A stretch of DNA of 64,000 nucleotides from Pseudomonadota bacterium (lineage in GTDB: Bacteria > Pseudomonadota > Alphaproteobacteria > Caulobacterales > Caulobacteraceae): NCBI GenBank assembly GCA_021808285.1, contig JAKBBV010000004.1:33095-97094 (forward strand), given 5' to 3'. The notes beneath the pieces are model-generated. The model was not told the origin of the DNA and did not search any database. It saw nothing but the letters and a program-made list of their open reading frames with translations. Numbering within the stretch: the stretch's first letter is position 1; each line of letters begins with the position of its first letter. The translations under genes and the position numbers were made by a program. Positions 18,638 through 28,252 of the stretch are shown here, piece by piece.

Positions 18638-20809
18638 ATGAAACTGCACGCCGCATGGCTTGGCGCGTCCGCGCTGGCCCTCAGCTGGGCCGCCGCCGCC
18701 CACGCCGAATCCGACGTCACGAACGGCGGCGCGCCCGCCGCCACCACGGTTCAGGAGGTGGTCATCACCGCCGAGCGCCGGACCGAGAACCTGCAGAAGA
18801 CGGCCATCGCCGCCACGGTTCTGACCCAGAACGATCTGACCAAGAACGGCATCTTCACCGTCGATCAGCTGCAGTTCTTCAGCCCCTCCGTGACCGTGGA
18901 CGACTTCGGCCAGGGCAACGATTTCGAGATCCGCGGCATCGGCAAGGGTGAGCACAACACCCAGACCGGCACCGGCGTCGTCACCTATCGCGACGGGGTC
19001 GCCACCTTCCCAGGCTATTTCCAGGAGGAGCCGTTCTTCGACGAGGCCAATGTGGAGGTTCTGCGCGGTCCCCAGGGCACCTTCAGCGGCCAGAACGCCA
19101 CCGGCGGGACGATCAACGTCACCAGCCAGGACCCGATCATCAACGGCGGCTACACCGGCTATGTCCTTGGCCACTTCGGCAATTACGATGACACCGGCGT
19201 CCAGGGCGCGGTCAATATGCCGATCAGCGATACCCTGGCCGCGCGCGTCGCCGTCTATACCGACTACCATAAGTCCTGGTACAATATCTCGGGACCCTAC
19301 ACGGGGAATCCCAATGTGAAGTGGGGCGCTCTTCGCTTTTCACTTCTGTGGAAGCCGAACGATTCCTGGACTGTGTCCTTCAAGACGGACTTCGATTATC
19401 TGGACAACGGTGGCTACTTTGGCCCTCCGGCGACAGATTACAATCCAAACGACCTCTACAATATCAAGAACAACGCCCACACCTTCGCCCTGGATGATTT
19501 TTTCCGCTCGGTCCTGAAGGTCGACTATGTGAATCCGGACGGGATCACCTTCCGCTCCATCTCCGGCCTGCAGAAGGGGCGTTCGGCCTGGACCGGCGAT
19601 ATCGACGGCACGGCCCTGCCCGCGCCGAACTACACGATCGACGAGGGCGTGGACGAGACCCTGTGGTCGCAGGAATTCAACATCATCTCGCCCAGCAACA
19701 AGCCCGTCACCTGGGTCGTGGGCGCCTTCTACCAGCACAATCTCTATAGCTTCCCCAATGGCGGTTTTGATATCGGCGTGCCCCCGGGCATCGTCGACGA
19801 GAACCTGCAGGGCGTGAACATGACCTACACGGCCGCGGTCTTCGGCCAATTGAGCTTCAACCTGCCCGACGGCTTCCAGTTCCAGTTGGGCGGCCGTTAT
19901 TCCCACTGGGGCACGACCAACCACGTGCTCTTCTATGTGCCTGAGTTCGATCTGAACTTCCCGCAGAACGAGAAGGAGTACGGCGACAACTTCACCGGCA
20001 AGGCGACGCTCAACTGGAACATCAACGAGAACAACTTCCTCTACGCCTTCGTCGCCTCCGGCGCCCTGCCGGGCGGACTGAACACCGCGCTCTATTTTGG
20101 CGGCGGGGTCGTTCCTCCCCCCTTCGGCCAGGAATACGACCTGGACTACGAGGTGGGGTGGAAGTCGAGCCTGTTCGGCAACCACCTGCACACCCAGCTT
20201 GGCTTCTATTACAACAACTTCTCCAACTTCCAGGTGATCCTGCCGATCCCCAACGATCCGATCCAGGTGACCGAGCAGAACGATCCGAACCCGACCAAGA
20301 TCTACGGCTTCGAGGCCTCGGCCCAGGCCGTGTTCGGCGACTTCTCCATGAACGCCGGGCTAGGTCTGCAGCACAGCAGCGTCGGCGCCTTCTATGCCGA
20401 GGACTCGCGGTTGCCGACGTCGGGGACCTGCAACCCCACCACCGGCGGGACGACGGCGGCCTGCATCAACCTCGCGGGACACCCGCAGACCTATGCGCCG
20501 AGCACCACCTTCGACATCAGCGGCCAGTATGATTTCCACCTCAAGAGCGGGGATGTGCTGACCCCGGAGCTGAACTTCAGCCACATCTCCAGCCAGTGGG
20601 CGACGCTGTTCGACAACTATGCGGCGGGCGATTTCCTCGCCCCGCGCAATATTCTGGGCGCGTCTCTGGCCTGGAAGCACGGCCCCTATACGGCCACGCT
20701 CTATGGCACGAACCTCAACAACGACAAGTATGTCTCGGCCGTGCTCCTGCCGATCAAGATCGCCGGCGCGCCGCGCGAGTTCGGCGTCAGCCTCATGAGG
20801 ACCTTCTAG
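18638..20809 (+). CDS. TonB-dependent receptor
   Basis: Signal peptide; TVQEVVITAERRTENLQKTAIAATVLT; VEVLRGPQGTFSGQNATGGTINVTSQDP; C-terminal FGVSLMRTF. Confidence 0.94.
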   Translation: MKLHAAWLGASALALSWAAAAHAESDVTNGGAPAATTVQEVVITAERRTENLQKTAIAATVLTQNDLTKNGIFTVDQLQFFSPSVTVDDFGQGNDFEIRGIGKGEHNTQTGTGVVTYRDGVATFPGYFQEEPFFDEANVEVLRGPQGTFSGQNATGGTINVTSQDPIINGGYTGYVLGHFGNYDDTGVQGAVNMPISDTLAARVAVYTDYHKSWYNISGPYTGNPNVKWGALRFSLLWKPNDSWTVSFKTDFDYLDNGGYFGPPATDYNPNDLYNIKNNAHTFALDDFFRSVLKVDYVNPDGITFRSISGLQKGRSAWTGDIDGTALPAPNYTIDEGVDETLWSQEFNIISPSNKPVTWVVGAFYQHNLYSFPNGGFDIGVPPGIVDENLQGVNMTYTAAVFGQLSFNLPDGFQFQLGGRYSHWGTTNHVLFYVPEFDLNFPQNEKEYGDNFTGKATLNWNINENNFLYAFVASGALPGGLNTALYFGGGVVPPPFGQEYDLDYEVGWKSSLFGNHLHTQLGFYYNNFSNFQVILPIPNDPIQVTEQNDPNPTKIYGFEASAQAVFGDFSMNAGLGLQHSSVGAFYAEDSRLPTSGTCNPTTGGTTAACINLAGHPQTYAPSTTFDISGQYDFHLKSGDVLTPELNFSHISSQWATLFDNYAAGDFLAPRNILGASLAWKHGPYTATLYGTNLNNDKYVSAVLLPIKIAGAPREFGVSLMRTF

Positions 20810-20823
20810 ACCGTTGACCTCCT

Positions 20824-20869
20824 GGGCCGCCGCCGGCTTCGCGCCGGAGGCGGCCGCCTTTTTTCTTTT
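20824..20869 (+). terminator. rho-independent terminator after the TonB receptor
   Basis: GGCCGCCGCCGGC-TTCG-CGCCGGAGGCGGCC stem-loop followed by TTTTTTCTTTT. Confidence 0.85.
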
Positions 20870-20887
20870 CCGACCGCGCGGACACGC

Positions 20888-22486
20888 ATGCAGGCCTACG
20901 CCCTCACGCTCGACAAGTTCCTCGATCACGCCGCGAAATGGTCCCCCGACCAAGACATCGTCACCGCCGAGGACGCGGGCGCGATCAGCCGCATCGGCTA
21001 TGCGGCGCTGCGAGACAGGAGCCGTCGCCTCACCGCCGCCTTCCTCGCCCTGGGCCTCAACTTCGGCGACCGGGTCGCGACCCTGGCCTGGAACAGTCAG
21101 GCCCATCTGGAGACCTATTTCGCGCTGATGGGCGCGGGCATGGTCTGCCACACCCTCAACCCCCGCCTGACCGTCGCCCACCTGGCCGCCATGGTCGAGG
21201 AGGCAAAGGATCGCCTGCTGCTCGTCTCCTCCGATCTGGCGCCTCTGGCCGCCTCCGTGGCGAGAGTCTGTCCCAGCCTGCGAGGCCTCGTCATCATGGG
21301 CGGGGGCGACCTGGAGCGGATCGCACAAGAGGCGCCGCCGGGTCTGGCGATATGGGACTATGACGTCCTCCTCGCGGCTGAGACAGCGCCCGCCGACTGG
21401 GGCGGCTTCCACGAGGAGACCCCCGCCGGCCTCTGCTACACCTCCGGCACCACCGGCCGACCCAAGGGCGTCCTCTACACCCACCGCTCCAACTACCTCC
21501 ACACCCTGCGCGCCCTGCAGGCCGACGCCTTCGCCCTGACCGGCCGCGACAGCCTGCTGCTCGCCGTGCCCATGTTCCACGCCAACGCCTGGGGGCTGCC
21601 CTTCGCCGCTCCGGCCGTGGGGGCGCGGCTGATCCTTCCCGGACGGCGTCTGGACGGCGCCAGCCTGGCCAAACTCATGCGCGCCGAGCGGGCGACGATC
21701 GCGGTCGGCGTCCAGACCGTGTGGCTGGGCGTGGCCGATCACCTGGATCGCGAGGGCGGCGAGCTTCCCGACCTGGAGCGCATCGTCATCGGCGGCTCGC
21801 ACTGCCCGCAGGCCCTGATCGATCGCCTGGAGGAGCGGCTGGGCGCGCGCGTCCAGACCAGTTGGGGCATGACAGAGCTCTCGCCGCTGGGCGTGATCGC
21901 CTCGCGGGACGCCGCCGCCGAAGCGTTGAATGGGGCCGGGCGACCGCTCATGGGGCTGGATCTCAAGCTGACCGACGCCGAGGGGCGCACCCTGCCCGAA
22001 CAGCGCGGCCCTATCGGCCATCTCAGGGTCAGGGGCCACAGCGTGCTTGACCGCTACTTCATGGCCGAGGCCGACTCCCTGGACGCCGAGGGCTATTTCG
22101 ACACCGGCGACCTGGCCAGCCTGGATGAGGCCGGCAATCTCACCCTTCGCGGCCGGGCCAAGGACCTGATCAAATCAGGGGGCGAATGGATCAATCCGGC
22201 CGAGATCGAGGAGATCGTCGGGCGATTGCCGGAGGTGGCCCTGGCCGCCGTGATCCCCCGGGACGACCCCAAATGGGGCGAGCGGCCGGTGCTCGTGGTC
22301 GAGCCGGCTCAGGGACGAGCCCTGGAGGCGGACCAGCTTCTGGACGCCCTTCGCGGACGCGTCGCCGACTGGTGGCTGCCCGATCAGGTGCTGATCGTGC
22401 GTGAGATGCCCCTGGCCGCCACGGGCAAGATTGACAAGCCGCGACTGCGCGCCAAATACCTCGATCCCAAGAGCGGTCCCGTCTAG
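20888..22486 (+). CDS. long-chain fatty-acyl-CoA synthetase / AMP-dependent ligase
   Basis: GLCYTSGTTGRPKGVLYTHRSN, SWGMTELSPLG, YFDTGDLASLDEAGNLTLRGRAKDLIKSGGEWINPAEIE. Confidence 0.94.
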   Translation: MQAYALTLDKFLDHAAKWSPDQDIVTAEDAGAISRIGYAALRDRSRRLTAAFLALGLNFGDRVATLAWNSQAHLETYFALMGAGMVCHTLNPRLTVAHLAAMVEEAKDRLLLVSSDLAPLAASVARVCPSLRGLVIMGGGDLERIAQEAPPGLAIWDYDVLLAAETAPADWGGFHEETPAGLCYTSGTTGRPKGVLYTHRSNYLHTLRALQADAFALTGRDSLLLAVPMFHANAWGLPFAAPAVGARLILPGRRLDGASLAKLMRAERATIAVGVQTVWLGVADHLDREGGELPDLERIVIGGSHCPQALIDRLEERLGARVQTSWGMTELSPLGVIASRDAAAEALNGAGRPLMGLDLKLTDAEGRTLPEQRGPIGHLRVRGHSVLDRYFMAEADSLDAEGYFDTGDLASLDEAGNLTLRGRAKDLIKSGGEWINPAEIEEIVGRLPEVALAAVIPRDDPKWGERPVLVVEPAQGRALEADQLLDALRGRVADWWLPDQVLIVREMPLAATGKIDKPRLRAKYLDPKSGPV

Positions 22487-22542
22487 GCGGGCCGTTCCAT
22501 CGCCGCGCCTCGGCCGGCCCCGCGGTCAAAGAGGTTCGCCGG

Positions 22543-23229
22543 ATGCCCGATGGCGCCACGACAGGACGGTCGCGCAAGACCAAGGCCCAACAGCGCGCCC
22601 AGACCGTCGAGCAGATCCTCGACGCCGCCGAATTCCTGTTCTCAAAGAACGGCCTGACGGGTGTGACCCTGCGCGATGTGGCGCATCGCGTGGGCGTCCA
22701 CACCACGCTGCTGCACTACTATTTCGACGACAAGGCCAAGCTTTTCGAAGCCGTGTTCGCCCGCCGCGCCGGTGTGACCAGCGGCCGCCGGGTCGCCGCC
22801 CTGGAGCGCTATGAGGCCGAGGCGGGCGATCATCCGACCGTGGAGGGCGCTCTTCACGCCTTCCTGGATACCGACTTCGATCTCTATATCGAGGGCGGCG
22901 AGCTGTGGATGAATTACGCCGCCTTCTGCGCCCGGGTCAGCAACACCCCGGAGGGCGCGGCGCTGCTCGATGTCCATTTCGACCCCGTGGTGCTCAAGCT
23001 GGTGGGGATCCTCAGGCGCGCCCTGCCCGGCTATTCGGAAGAGGATATCTTCTGGGGCTATCATTTCGTCACCGGCGCCCTGATGAACACCCTGGCCCGG
23101 ACCGGGCGGATCGACCGTCTCTCCGGAGGGCTTTGCCGCTCAGACGACTTTCCCGCCATCAAGGCCCGCATGGCCCGGTTCATGGCGCAGGGCTTCGCCG
23201 CCCTCGGCCCGCAGGGGGTCGATCGCTGA
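22543..23229 (+). CDS. TetR family transcriptional regulator
   Basis: VEQILDAAEFLFSKNGLTGVTLRDVAHRVGVHTTLLHYYFDDKAKLFEAVFARR. Confidence 0.93.
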   Translation: MPDGATTGRSRKTKAQQRAQTVEQILDAAEFLFSKNGLTGVTLRDVAHRVGVHTTLLHYYFDDKAKLFEAVFARRAGVTSGRRVAALERYEAEAGDHPTVEGALHAFLDTDFDLYIEGGELWMNYAAFCARVSNTPEGAALLDVHFDPVVLKLVGILRRALPGYSEEDIFWGYHFVTGALMNTLARTGRIDRLSGGLCRSDDFPAIKARMARFMAQGFAALGPQGVDR

Positions 23230-23242
23230 GCCGGAGCCTGGC

Positions 23243-24874
23243 TCAGGTCGCCGGCGGGAGCGGCGCCGCAAGGCCGACATTCCAGTTCCAGGCTTGGGTC
23301 CCGGAGGCCAGGCGCCGGCGCACGACCGCGTCATTGAGCGCGAACATGCCCGGCAGGGGATGATGGCCGACCAGAGGTTCGGGGCCGAAGCGCATGTAAG
23401 CCATGTCCGATCCCCAATCGGGCCAGTCGGGCTCACCTGGTGCGCGCGGCCGTCCGGACGCCACAAAGCCTGCCCAATAGTCGGTCATGGCGGCGGAGAC
23501 GCGCCGCTCCGCCAGCGTGGCGGGCGGGCGGGGCCACTGGGGCGGAGTGCGGTCCAGGGTCCCGAAGACATAGGGCAGCTCGCTGGCGTGAAAGCCGTGA
23601 AGGCGGAGCGCGTCCGCCGCCGGATATCCGTGGTCGAACTCATAGAGGAATGAGCCCAGGCCGAGCCGGGTCTGGTCGCGGACCATGCGCTCGGCCGTCC
23701 AGGCGTAGAGCGCGTCGCGCGTGGTCGCCAGGATGCTCTCCTCCATGTTGGAGCTGGGATAGAGCCTGAGGAAGGCCTCGGCCAGATCGCCATAGCGGGC
23801 GCGGATCGCGGCCTCATAGGCTTGCGGATCGGCTGGAGGGCGGGGGGCCAGCATCCGCAGGGAGCGGATCTCGCCGCTGTTGAAGCCGGCCAGGACGGCG
23901 ACCGGGCTCTGTTCGCCCCGCCCGAAGGTCTCAACGATCTGGCGCGGCAGGGTCGGGCCATCGACGACGCCGAAAGGCGCAAACCCGGCCCTGGCGGCCG
24001 CGACCACGAGCGCCCCCGCCTCCAGACGACGCAGTGCGGCGAGGTTCGGCGCCTGCAGGGCCCGGGCCAGGGCGAGACCGGCGGATTCCGCCGAAGGCTG
24101 GCCATGGGCCTCCCGCTTGAGCTCCGGTGTGGAGATCATATAGCCGCTCTCGCAGATCACCCGATGGAAAAGGCCCCGCGCCGGAGGCGAAGCCATCAGG
24201 TAGAGGGCGCTGAGGCCGCCCGCGGACTCCCCGGCGACGGTGACGCGTGACGGATCGCCGCCGAAAGCCCCGATATTGGCCTGGACCCAGCGCAGGGCCG
24301 CGATCTGGTCGAGCAGGCCGTAATTGCCAGAGACGCCCTGCGGCGACTCGGCGCTGAGTTCGGGATGGGCCAGCCAGCCCAGGACGCCCAGCCGGTAATT
24401 GAGGGTGACCACGACGATCCCGCGGGAGGCGAGAGCCGCGCCGTCATAGATCGACTCGCCACTCCATCCCGCTTGGAGGGCGCCGCCGTGGATCCAGACC
24501 ATGACGGGCAGGCGCCTCGCGTCCGGTGGGGTCCAGATGTTCAGGGAGAGGCAGTCCTCACTCATCGCCGGCGGGTCGTCGGCATAGACGTTTCCGGGAA
24601 ATGACTTCAGCTGCGGCGCGGCCGGACCAAAACGGAGCGCCTTTTTGAGGCCTGGCCAGCGCGCGAGGGGCTGCGGCGGGCGCCAGCGTCCTTCGCCGAT
24701 GGGCGGTTGGGCATAGGGGATGCCCCGGAACACCCGGATCCCATCCTCCAGCGTCCCCTCGATGAGGCCGGCGGGCGCATCCACCTGAGGTCCCGCGGAG
24801 GCGGCGCGCGCCGAGGCGGCGGCGAGGAAGCTGGCGGCGGCGCCGATCAGGGCTTCGCGGCGATGGGGTCTCAC
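23243..24874 (-). CDS. carboxylesterase type B family
   Basis: GTRVFRGIPYAQPP-type motif (GIRVFRGIPYAQPPIGEGRWRPPQPLARW), SEDCLSLNIWTP, TVAGESAGGLSALYL; GTG start at 24874. The upstream part of the 1057-aa track ORF is out-of-frame MFS sequence. Confidence 0.9.
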   Translation of the reverse strand: MRPHRREALIGAAASFLAAASARAASAGPQVDAPAGLIEGTLEDGIRVFRGIPYAQPPIGEGRWRPPQPLARWPGLKKALRFGPAAPQLKSFPGNVYADDPPAMSEDCLSLNIWTPPDARRLPVMVWIHGGALQAGWSGESIYDGAALASRGIVVVTLNYRLGVLGWLAHPELSAESPQGVSGNYGLLDQIAALRWVQANIGAFGGDPSRVTVAGESAGGLSALYLMASPPARGLFHRVICESGYMISTPELKREAHGQPSAESAGLALARALQAPNLAALRRLEAGALVVAAARAGFAPFGVVDGPTLPRQIVETFGRGEQSPVAVLAGFNSGEIRSLRMLAPRPPADPQAYEAAIRARYGDLAEAFLRLYPSSNMEESILATTRDALYAWTAERMVRDQTRLGLGSFLYEFDHGYPAADALRLHGFHASELPYVFGTLDRTPPQWPRPPATLAERRVSAAMTDYWAGFVASGRPRAPGEPDWPDWGSDMAYMRFGPEPLVGHHPLPGMFALNDAVVRRRLASGTQAWNWNVGLAAPLPPAT

Positions 24875-26391
24875 GTGCGGATCTCCGGGGTCAGGCGTTC
24901 GCGCGGGAGGACCCGCGCGAGGGCGAGGAAGAGGGCGATGGCGAGGCCATAGAAGGGGGTGAGGCTGTAGAAGGCCCATTGCAGGGCATGCTGCGGGTGG
25001 CTGGCGCGCAGGGCGTCGCTGGCCCAGCCCACATAGGTGGGACCCAGCCCCAGACCGATCATGTTCATGATGAGAAGCAGGAGTGCGCCGGAGATCACCC
25101 GTTCGTTGGGCGCGGCGTCCTGCTGCACCAGGGCCACGGCCGAGGACAGATAGAAGGAGTTGAAGAAGGTGGGGCCGGCCAGGAACGCCAGGGCCAGGGG
25201 CCAGTGCGGAGCCCAGACGAAGGCGACGAACAGGGGCGCCGCGCAGACCAGGGACACGGCCGGGATCAGAGCGTAGGCCTGCTTGGCCCGGGGCGTGAAG
25301 CGGTCGATGACCCGGCCGGACACGAAGATGCCGCCGCCCATGCAAAGACCGACGACGAGGGCGTAAGACACCGCCAGCTGCCTCAGGCTCATGCCCTTTT
25401 CCCGCATCAGGATGAGGGCGGTGAAATTGCCGGCGCCATAGGTGATGAACTGGGTCGCGCCGCTGGCGAGGGCGACGAGGACGAAGCTGGGGCGGGCGAA
25501 GAACCGCGCCGTCGCGGGCCAGAAGCGCGTCGTCGCCGCAGGGGATGCAGGGGCCGATGAAGGGGCGGCCGGAGGGTCGAGACGACCGCGCCGGGGCTCG
25601 GGAATACGCAGCAGGACCAGGACCGCCGCGCCCAGACCCACGGCGCCGATCGCCAGAAAGGCGGCGCGCCAGCTGAAGCTCGCGGCGATCAGAGCGCCGA
25701 AGGCGATGCCCAGAGCCTGTCCGACCGGCGGTCCCAGATTGTAGAGCGCCAGGGCCGTCCCCCTCCGCTGAGGCGGGAAATAGTCGGAAATCAGGGCATA
25801 GGACGGCGGAACCCCCCCGGCCTCGCCAAAGCCCACGGTCATGCGCGCGGCCACAAGCTCGCCATAGGTGGCGGCGACGCCGCACGCCGCCGTGGCCGCG
25901 CTCCAGATGGCGCAGGCCAGAGCCAGGATCCTCACCCGATGGGTGCGATCGGCGAGCCAGCCGACGGGAATGGCGATGAAGCAGTAGAACAGCGCGAAAT
26001 AGAGCCCGCCGATCCTCCCGAGCTGGGCGTCGGTGACGTGCAGCGTGTCCTGGATCGGCTTGGCCAGTATCGACAGGAGCTGCCGGTCCAGGAAGTTCAC
26101 CATGTAGACGAAGGCGAGCATGCCCAGGACCCACCAGGCTCGGGCATTCGGGACCTGGCCCGGGGCATGGTCCGCAGTCTGTTCTGGGGTCTGTGCTGGG
26201 GGCTGATCTGGGATCTGGCCGGGGTTTTGGCGGGGAACCGCGCCCGGGACCGGATTTGTCGCCAGACCTTGGGCGGGATGGGTGGGGGGACGTGGCGCGA
26301 GCCTGCGCGCCGTCTCGCCCTTGGCGGCCTCCTGGGTCACCCGTCCTCCCGCATCTGACCAGGCCTTCGAGTCGGACCCGCGCCTCAACAT
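24871..26391 (-). CDS. MFS transporter with long Pro/Gln-rich N-terminal tail
   Basis: ARAWWVLGMLAFVYMVNFLDRQLLSILAKPIQ, GWLADRTHRVRILALACAIWS, ARMTVGFGEAGGVPPSYALISDYFPPQRRGTAL. Confidence 0.9.
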   Translation of the reverse strand: MLRRGSDSKAWSDAGGRVTQEAAKGETARRLAPRPPTHPAQGLATNPVPGAVPRQNPGQIPDQPPAQTPEQTADHAPGQVPNARAWWVLGMLAFVYMVNFLDRQLLSILAKPIQDTLHVTDAQLGRIGGLYFALFYCFIAIPVGWLADRTHRVRILALACAIWSAATAACGVAATYGELVAARMTVGFGEAGGVPPSYALISDYFPPQRRGTALALYNLGPPVGQALGIAFGALIAASFSWRAAFLAIGAVGLGAAVLVLLRIPEPRRGRLDPPAAPSSAPASPAATTRFWPATARFFARPSFVLVALASGATQFITYGAGNFTALILMREKGMSLRQLAVSYALVVGLCMGGGIFVSGRVIDRFTPRAKQAYALIPAVSLVCAAPLFVAFVWAPHWPLALAFLAGPTFFNSFYLSSAVALVQQDAAPNERVISGALLLLIMNMIGLGLGPTYVGWASDALRASHPQHALQWAFYSLTPFYGLAIALFLALARVLPRERLTPEIRT

Positions 26392-26489
26392 GCCGGCGTC
26401 GTCGGCGAAGCGTCAATACTCACTCACACGTGGGTGAATATAAAGAGGGCCTGGAGCGGCGCCGGCGCGGACCCCATCCCGAGCGCGGC

Positions 26490-26540
26490 CGCCGACCGTT
26501 CTGGATTCACGCGTTTGCGCGCCGTCCGACCGCCGTTCAG
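26490..26540 (+). repeat. dispersed degenerate intergenic repeat, copy C (partial)
   Basis: CGCCGACCGTTCTGGATTCACGCGTTTGCGCGCCGTCCGACCGCC aligns to copy B with 8 mismatches in 45 bp. Confidence 0.55.
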
Positions 26541-28252
26541 TGCGGGCCCCGCGCCGCCAGACGGGCGGCGATGCGGTCGATGACCCCGGCCCAATCGCCC
26601 TCGCGGGTCTGACGGAAAATGCGCAGGGTGGGATACCAGGGTGTCGCCTCCCCCGCGCCCACCCAGCGCCAGCAGTGAAAGGTGCGATCCATCATCCAGG
26701 TCGGCCTGGCCAGGGCCGCGGCCAGATGGATGAAGGCGGAGTCGACCCCGATAACCAGGTCCAGGCGGGTCATGATCCGGGCGACATCAGCGAAGTCCTG
26801 GGGCGGCGGCCCAGGTTCCTTGCCGCTGAAGGGGTCGCGCCAACCCCGCGCCCGGGCCAGATCGGCGAGGCCCTCGGGGCGCCGGTCGCGCTGCAGGATC
26901 GTCCAGCGGACCCGCTCGCGAAGGGCCGGGGTCGCCATCAGCGCCCGCGCCTCGTCGAACTCCAGGGACCGCAGGGAGTCCACCCGGCGCAGATCGCCCC
27001 GGTCGGCCCAGGCCCGTCCGGCCCAGAAGATCCCCACCTCATAGGGGGCGCCAAGATCGCGGATGCGGCGCGGGGCCTGGACCTTGAACTGAGGCCATGC
27101 CGGCGGGGCGAACCCGGCCACCGTCTCCGGCGTCAGGCCCATCAGCCCTGGCAGGCTCATCATCGGCGCCCAGAGCTCCGCTGCGATCGGCCCGGGCGAG
27201 GCGAAGGTCAGGACCTCGTCGATCCCCGAGGCCCCGGCAACCAGGGACTCCAGCTCCGGCGCCACCGCGACGATCACCCGCCCGGCGCCGGCGGCGCGCA
27301 GCTTCTGGGCGAAGCGCAGAAACTGGATCTGATCGCCAAAGCCCTGCTCGCCGAAGACCAGGATCGAGCGCCCCGCCAGGGGGTCTCCGCGCCAGGGCGA
27401 GGCGTCCGGCGCCGGCGCCGGCGACCACACCGTGCCCATGACGGCGTGTCGGGCCTCGAACCAGGGCCAGGCCTCGGCGAAGCGCTGCTGGTGCAGCAGA
27501 AGGAGCCCCAGATTGAGGCTGGTGCGGGCGTCGCCCGGCCGAATCTCGAGCGCCCGCCGGTAGCAGGGTTCGGCCTCGCCCAGACGCGCCTGATTGAACA
27601 GGGAAAGCCCCAGATTGCACAGGGCCTCGACGCTGGCCGGCGCGCTGGCCGTCGCCTGGCGGAACACTGCCTCGGCTTCGCCATTGCGCACCTCGTGCAC
27701 CAGCAGGGCGCCCAGATTGACCGCCGCGGGCAGGCAGGCGGGATCGCGCTCCAGGGCCAGGCGATAGGCCGCCTCGGCCTCGGCGTAGCGCCCGAGGCGC
27801 TCGAGCATCAAGGCGCGGTCCGCCTGGGCTGCGCCGTCCTCAGGCCGTAGCTCCGTCAGCCTTTCGAACCCGGCCAGGGCCTCGTCAAAACGGCCCTGAT
27901 CGCGCAGCAGGCAGGCATAGTTGCGCACGAACTCGGCCATGTCCGGGGCCTGGGCGAGGGCGGCGAGATAGGCCTCCTCAGCCGCCTCGGGCTTGCCCCA
28001 CTGGTGGTAGAGGAAGGCCAGATTGCCGCGAAACAGCGCCTGGTCGCTCAGGGACAGCGCCTGGAGGATCAGGGCCTCGGCGCCGGCGAAATCCCCCGCT
28101 CCCTGACGCGTCAGGCCCAGGAGCTGGATCACCCCGGCATGGTCGGGCCAGCGCTCCAGCAACATTTCATAGGCTACCGCCGCGCCTTCCAGATCGCCGG
28201 CGCGGTGCGCGGCCAGCGCCTCGGCCAGCTCGCGGTCGAATTCGGCGTCCAT
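26537..28252 (-). CDS. TPR protein with C-terminal glycosyltransferase-like (GT9/GT41-type) domain
   Basis: Serial TPRs (AEEAYLAALAQAPD..., AEAAYRLALERDPACLPAAVNLGALL...) then ILVFGEQGFGDQIQFLRFA and DLVIGVDSAFIHLAAALARPTWMM. Confidence 0.85.
   Translation of the reverse strand: MDAEFDRELAEALAAHRAGDLEGAAVAYEMLLERWPDHAGVIQLLGLTRQGAGDFAGAEALILQALSLSDQALFRGNLAFLYHQWGKPEAAEEAYLAALAQAPDMAEFVRNYACLLRDQGRFDEALAGFERLTELRPEDGAAQADRALMLERLGRYAEAEAAYRLALERDPACLPAAVNLGALLVHEVRNGEAEAVFRQATASAPASVEALCNLGLSLFNQARLGEAEPCYRRALEIRPGDARTSLNLGLLLLHQQRFAEAWPWFEARHAVMGTVWSPAPAPDASPWRGDPLAGRSILVFGEQGFGDQIQFLRFAQKLRAAGAGRVIVAVAPELESLVAGASGIDEVLTFASPGPIAAELWAPMMSLPGLMGLTPETVAGFAPPAWPQFKVQAPRRIRDLGAPYEVGIFWAGRAWADRGDLRRVDSLRSLEFDEARALMATPALRERVRWTILQRDRRPEGLADLARARGWRDPFSGKEPGPPPQDFADVARIMTRLDLVIGVDSAFIHLAAALARPTWMMDRTFHCWRWVGAGEATPWYPTLRIFRQTREGDWAGVIDRIAARLAARGPH

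Noticed and set aside
20360-22039. 559-aa minus-strand ORF antisense to the acyl-CoA ligase
   Set aside because: Shadow ORF overlapping a clear AMP-ligase and TonB receptor end.
24875-26416. N-terminal half of the 1057-aa ORF 23243-26416 as a giant fusion esterase
   Set aside because: That region is the out-of-frame reading of the MFS gene; the esterase starts at GTG 24874.
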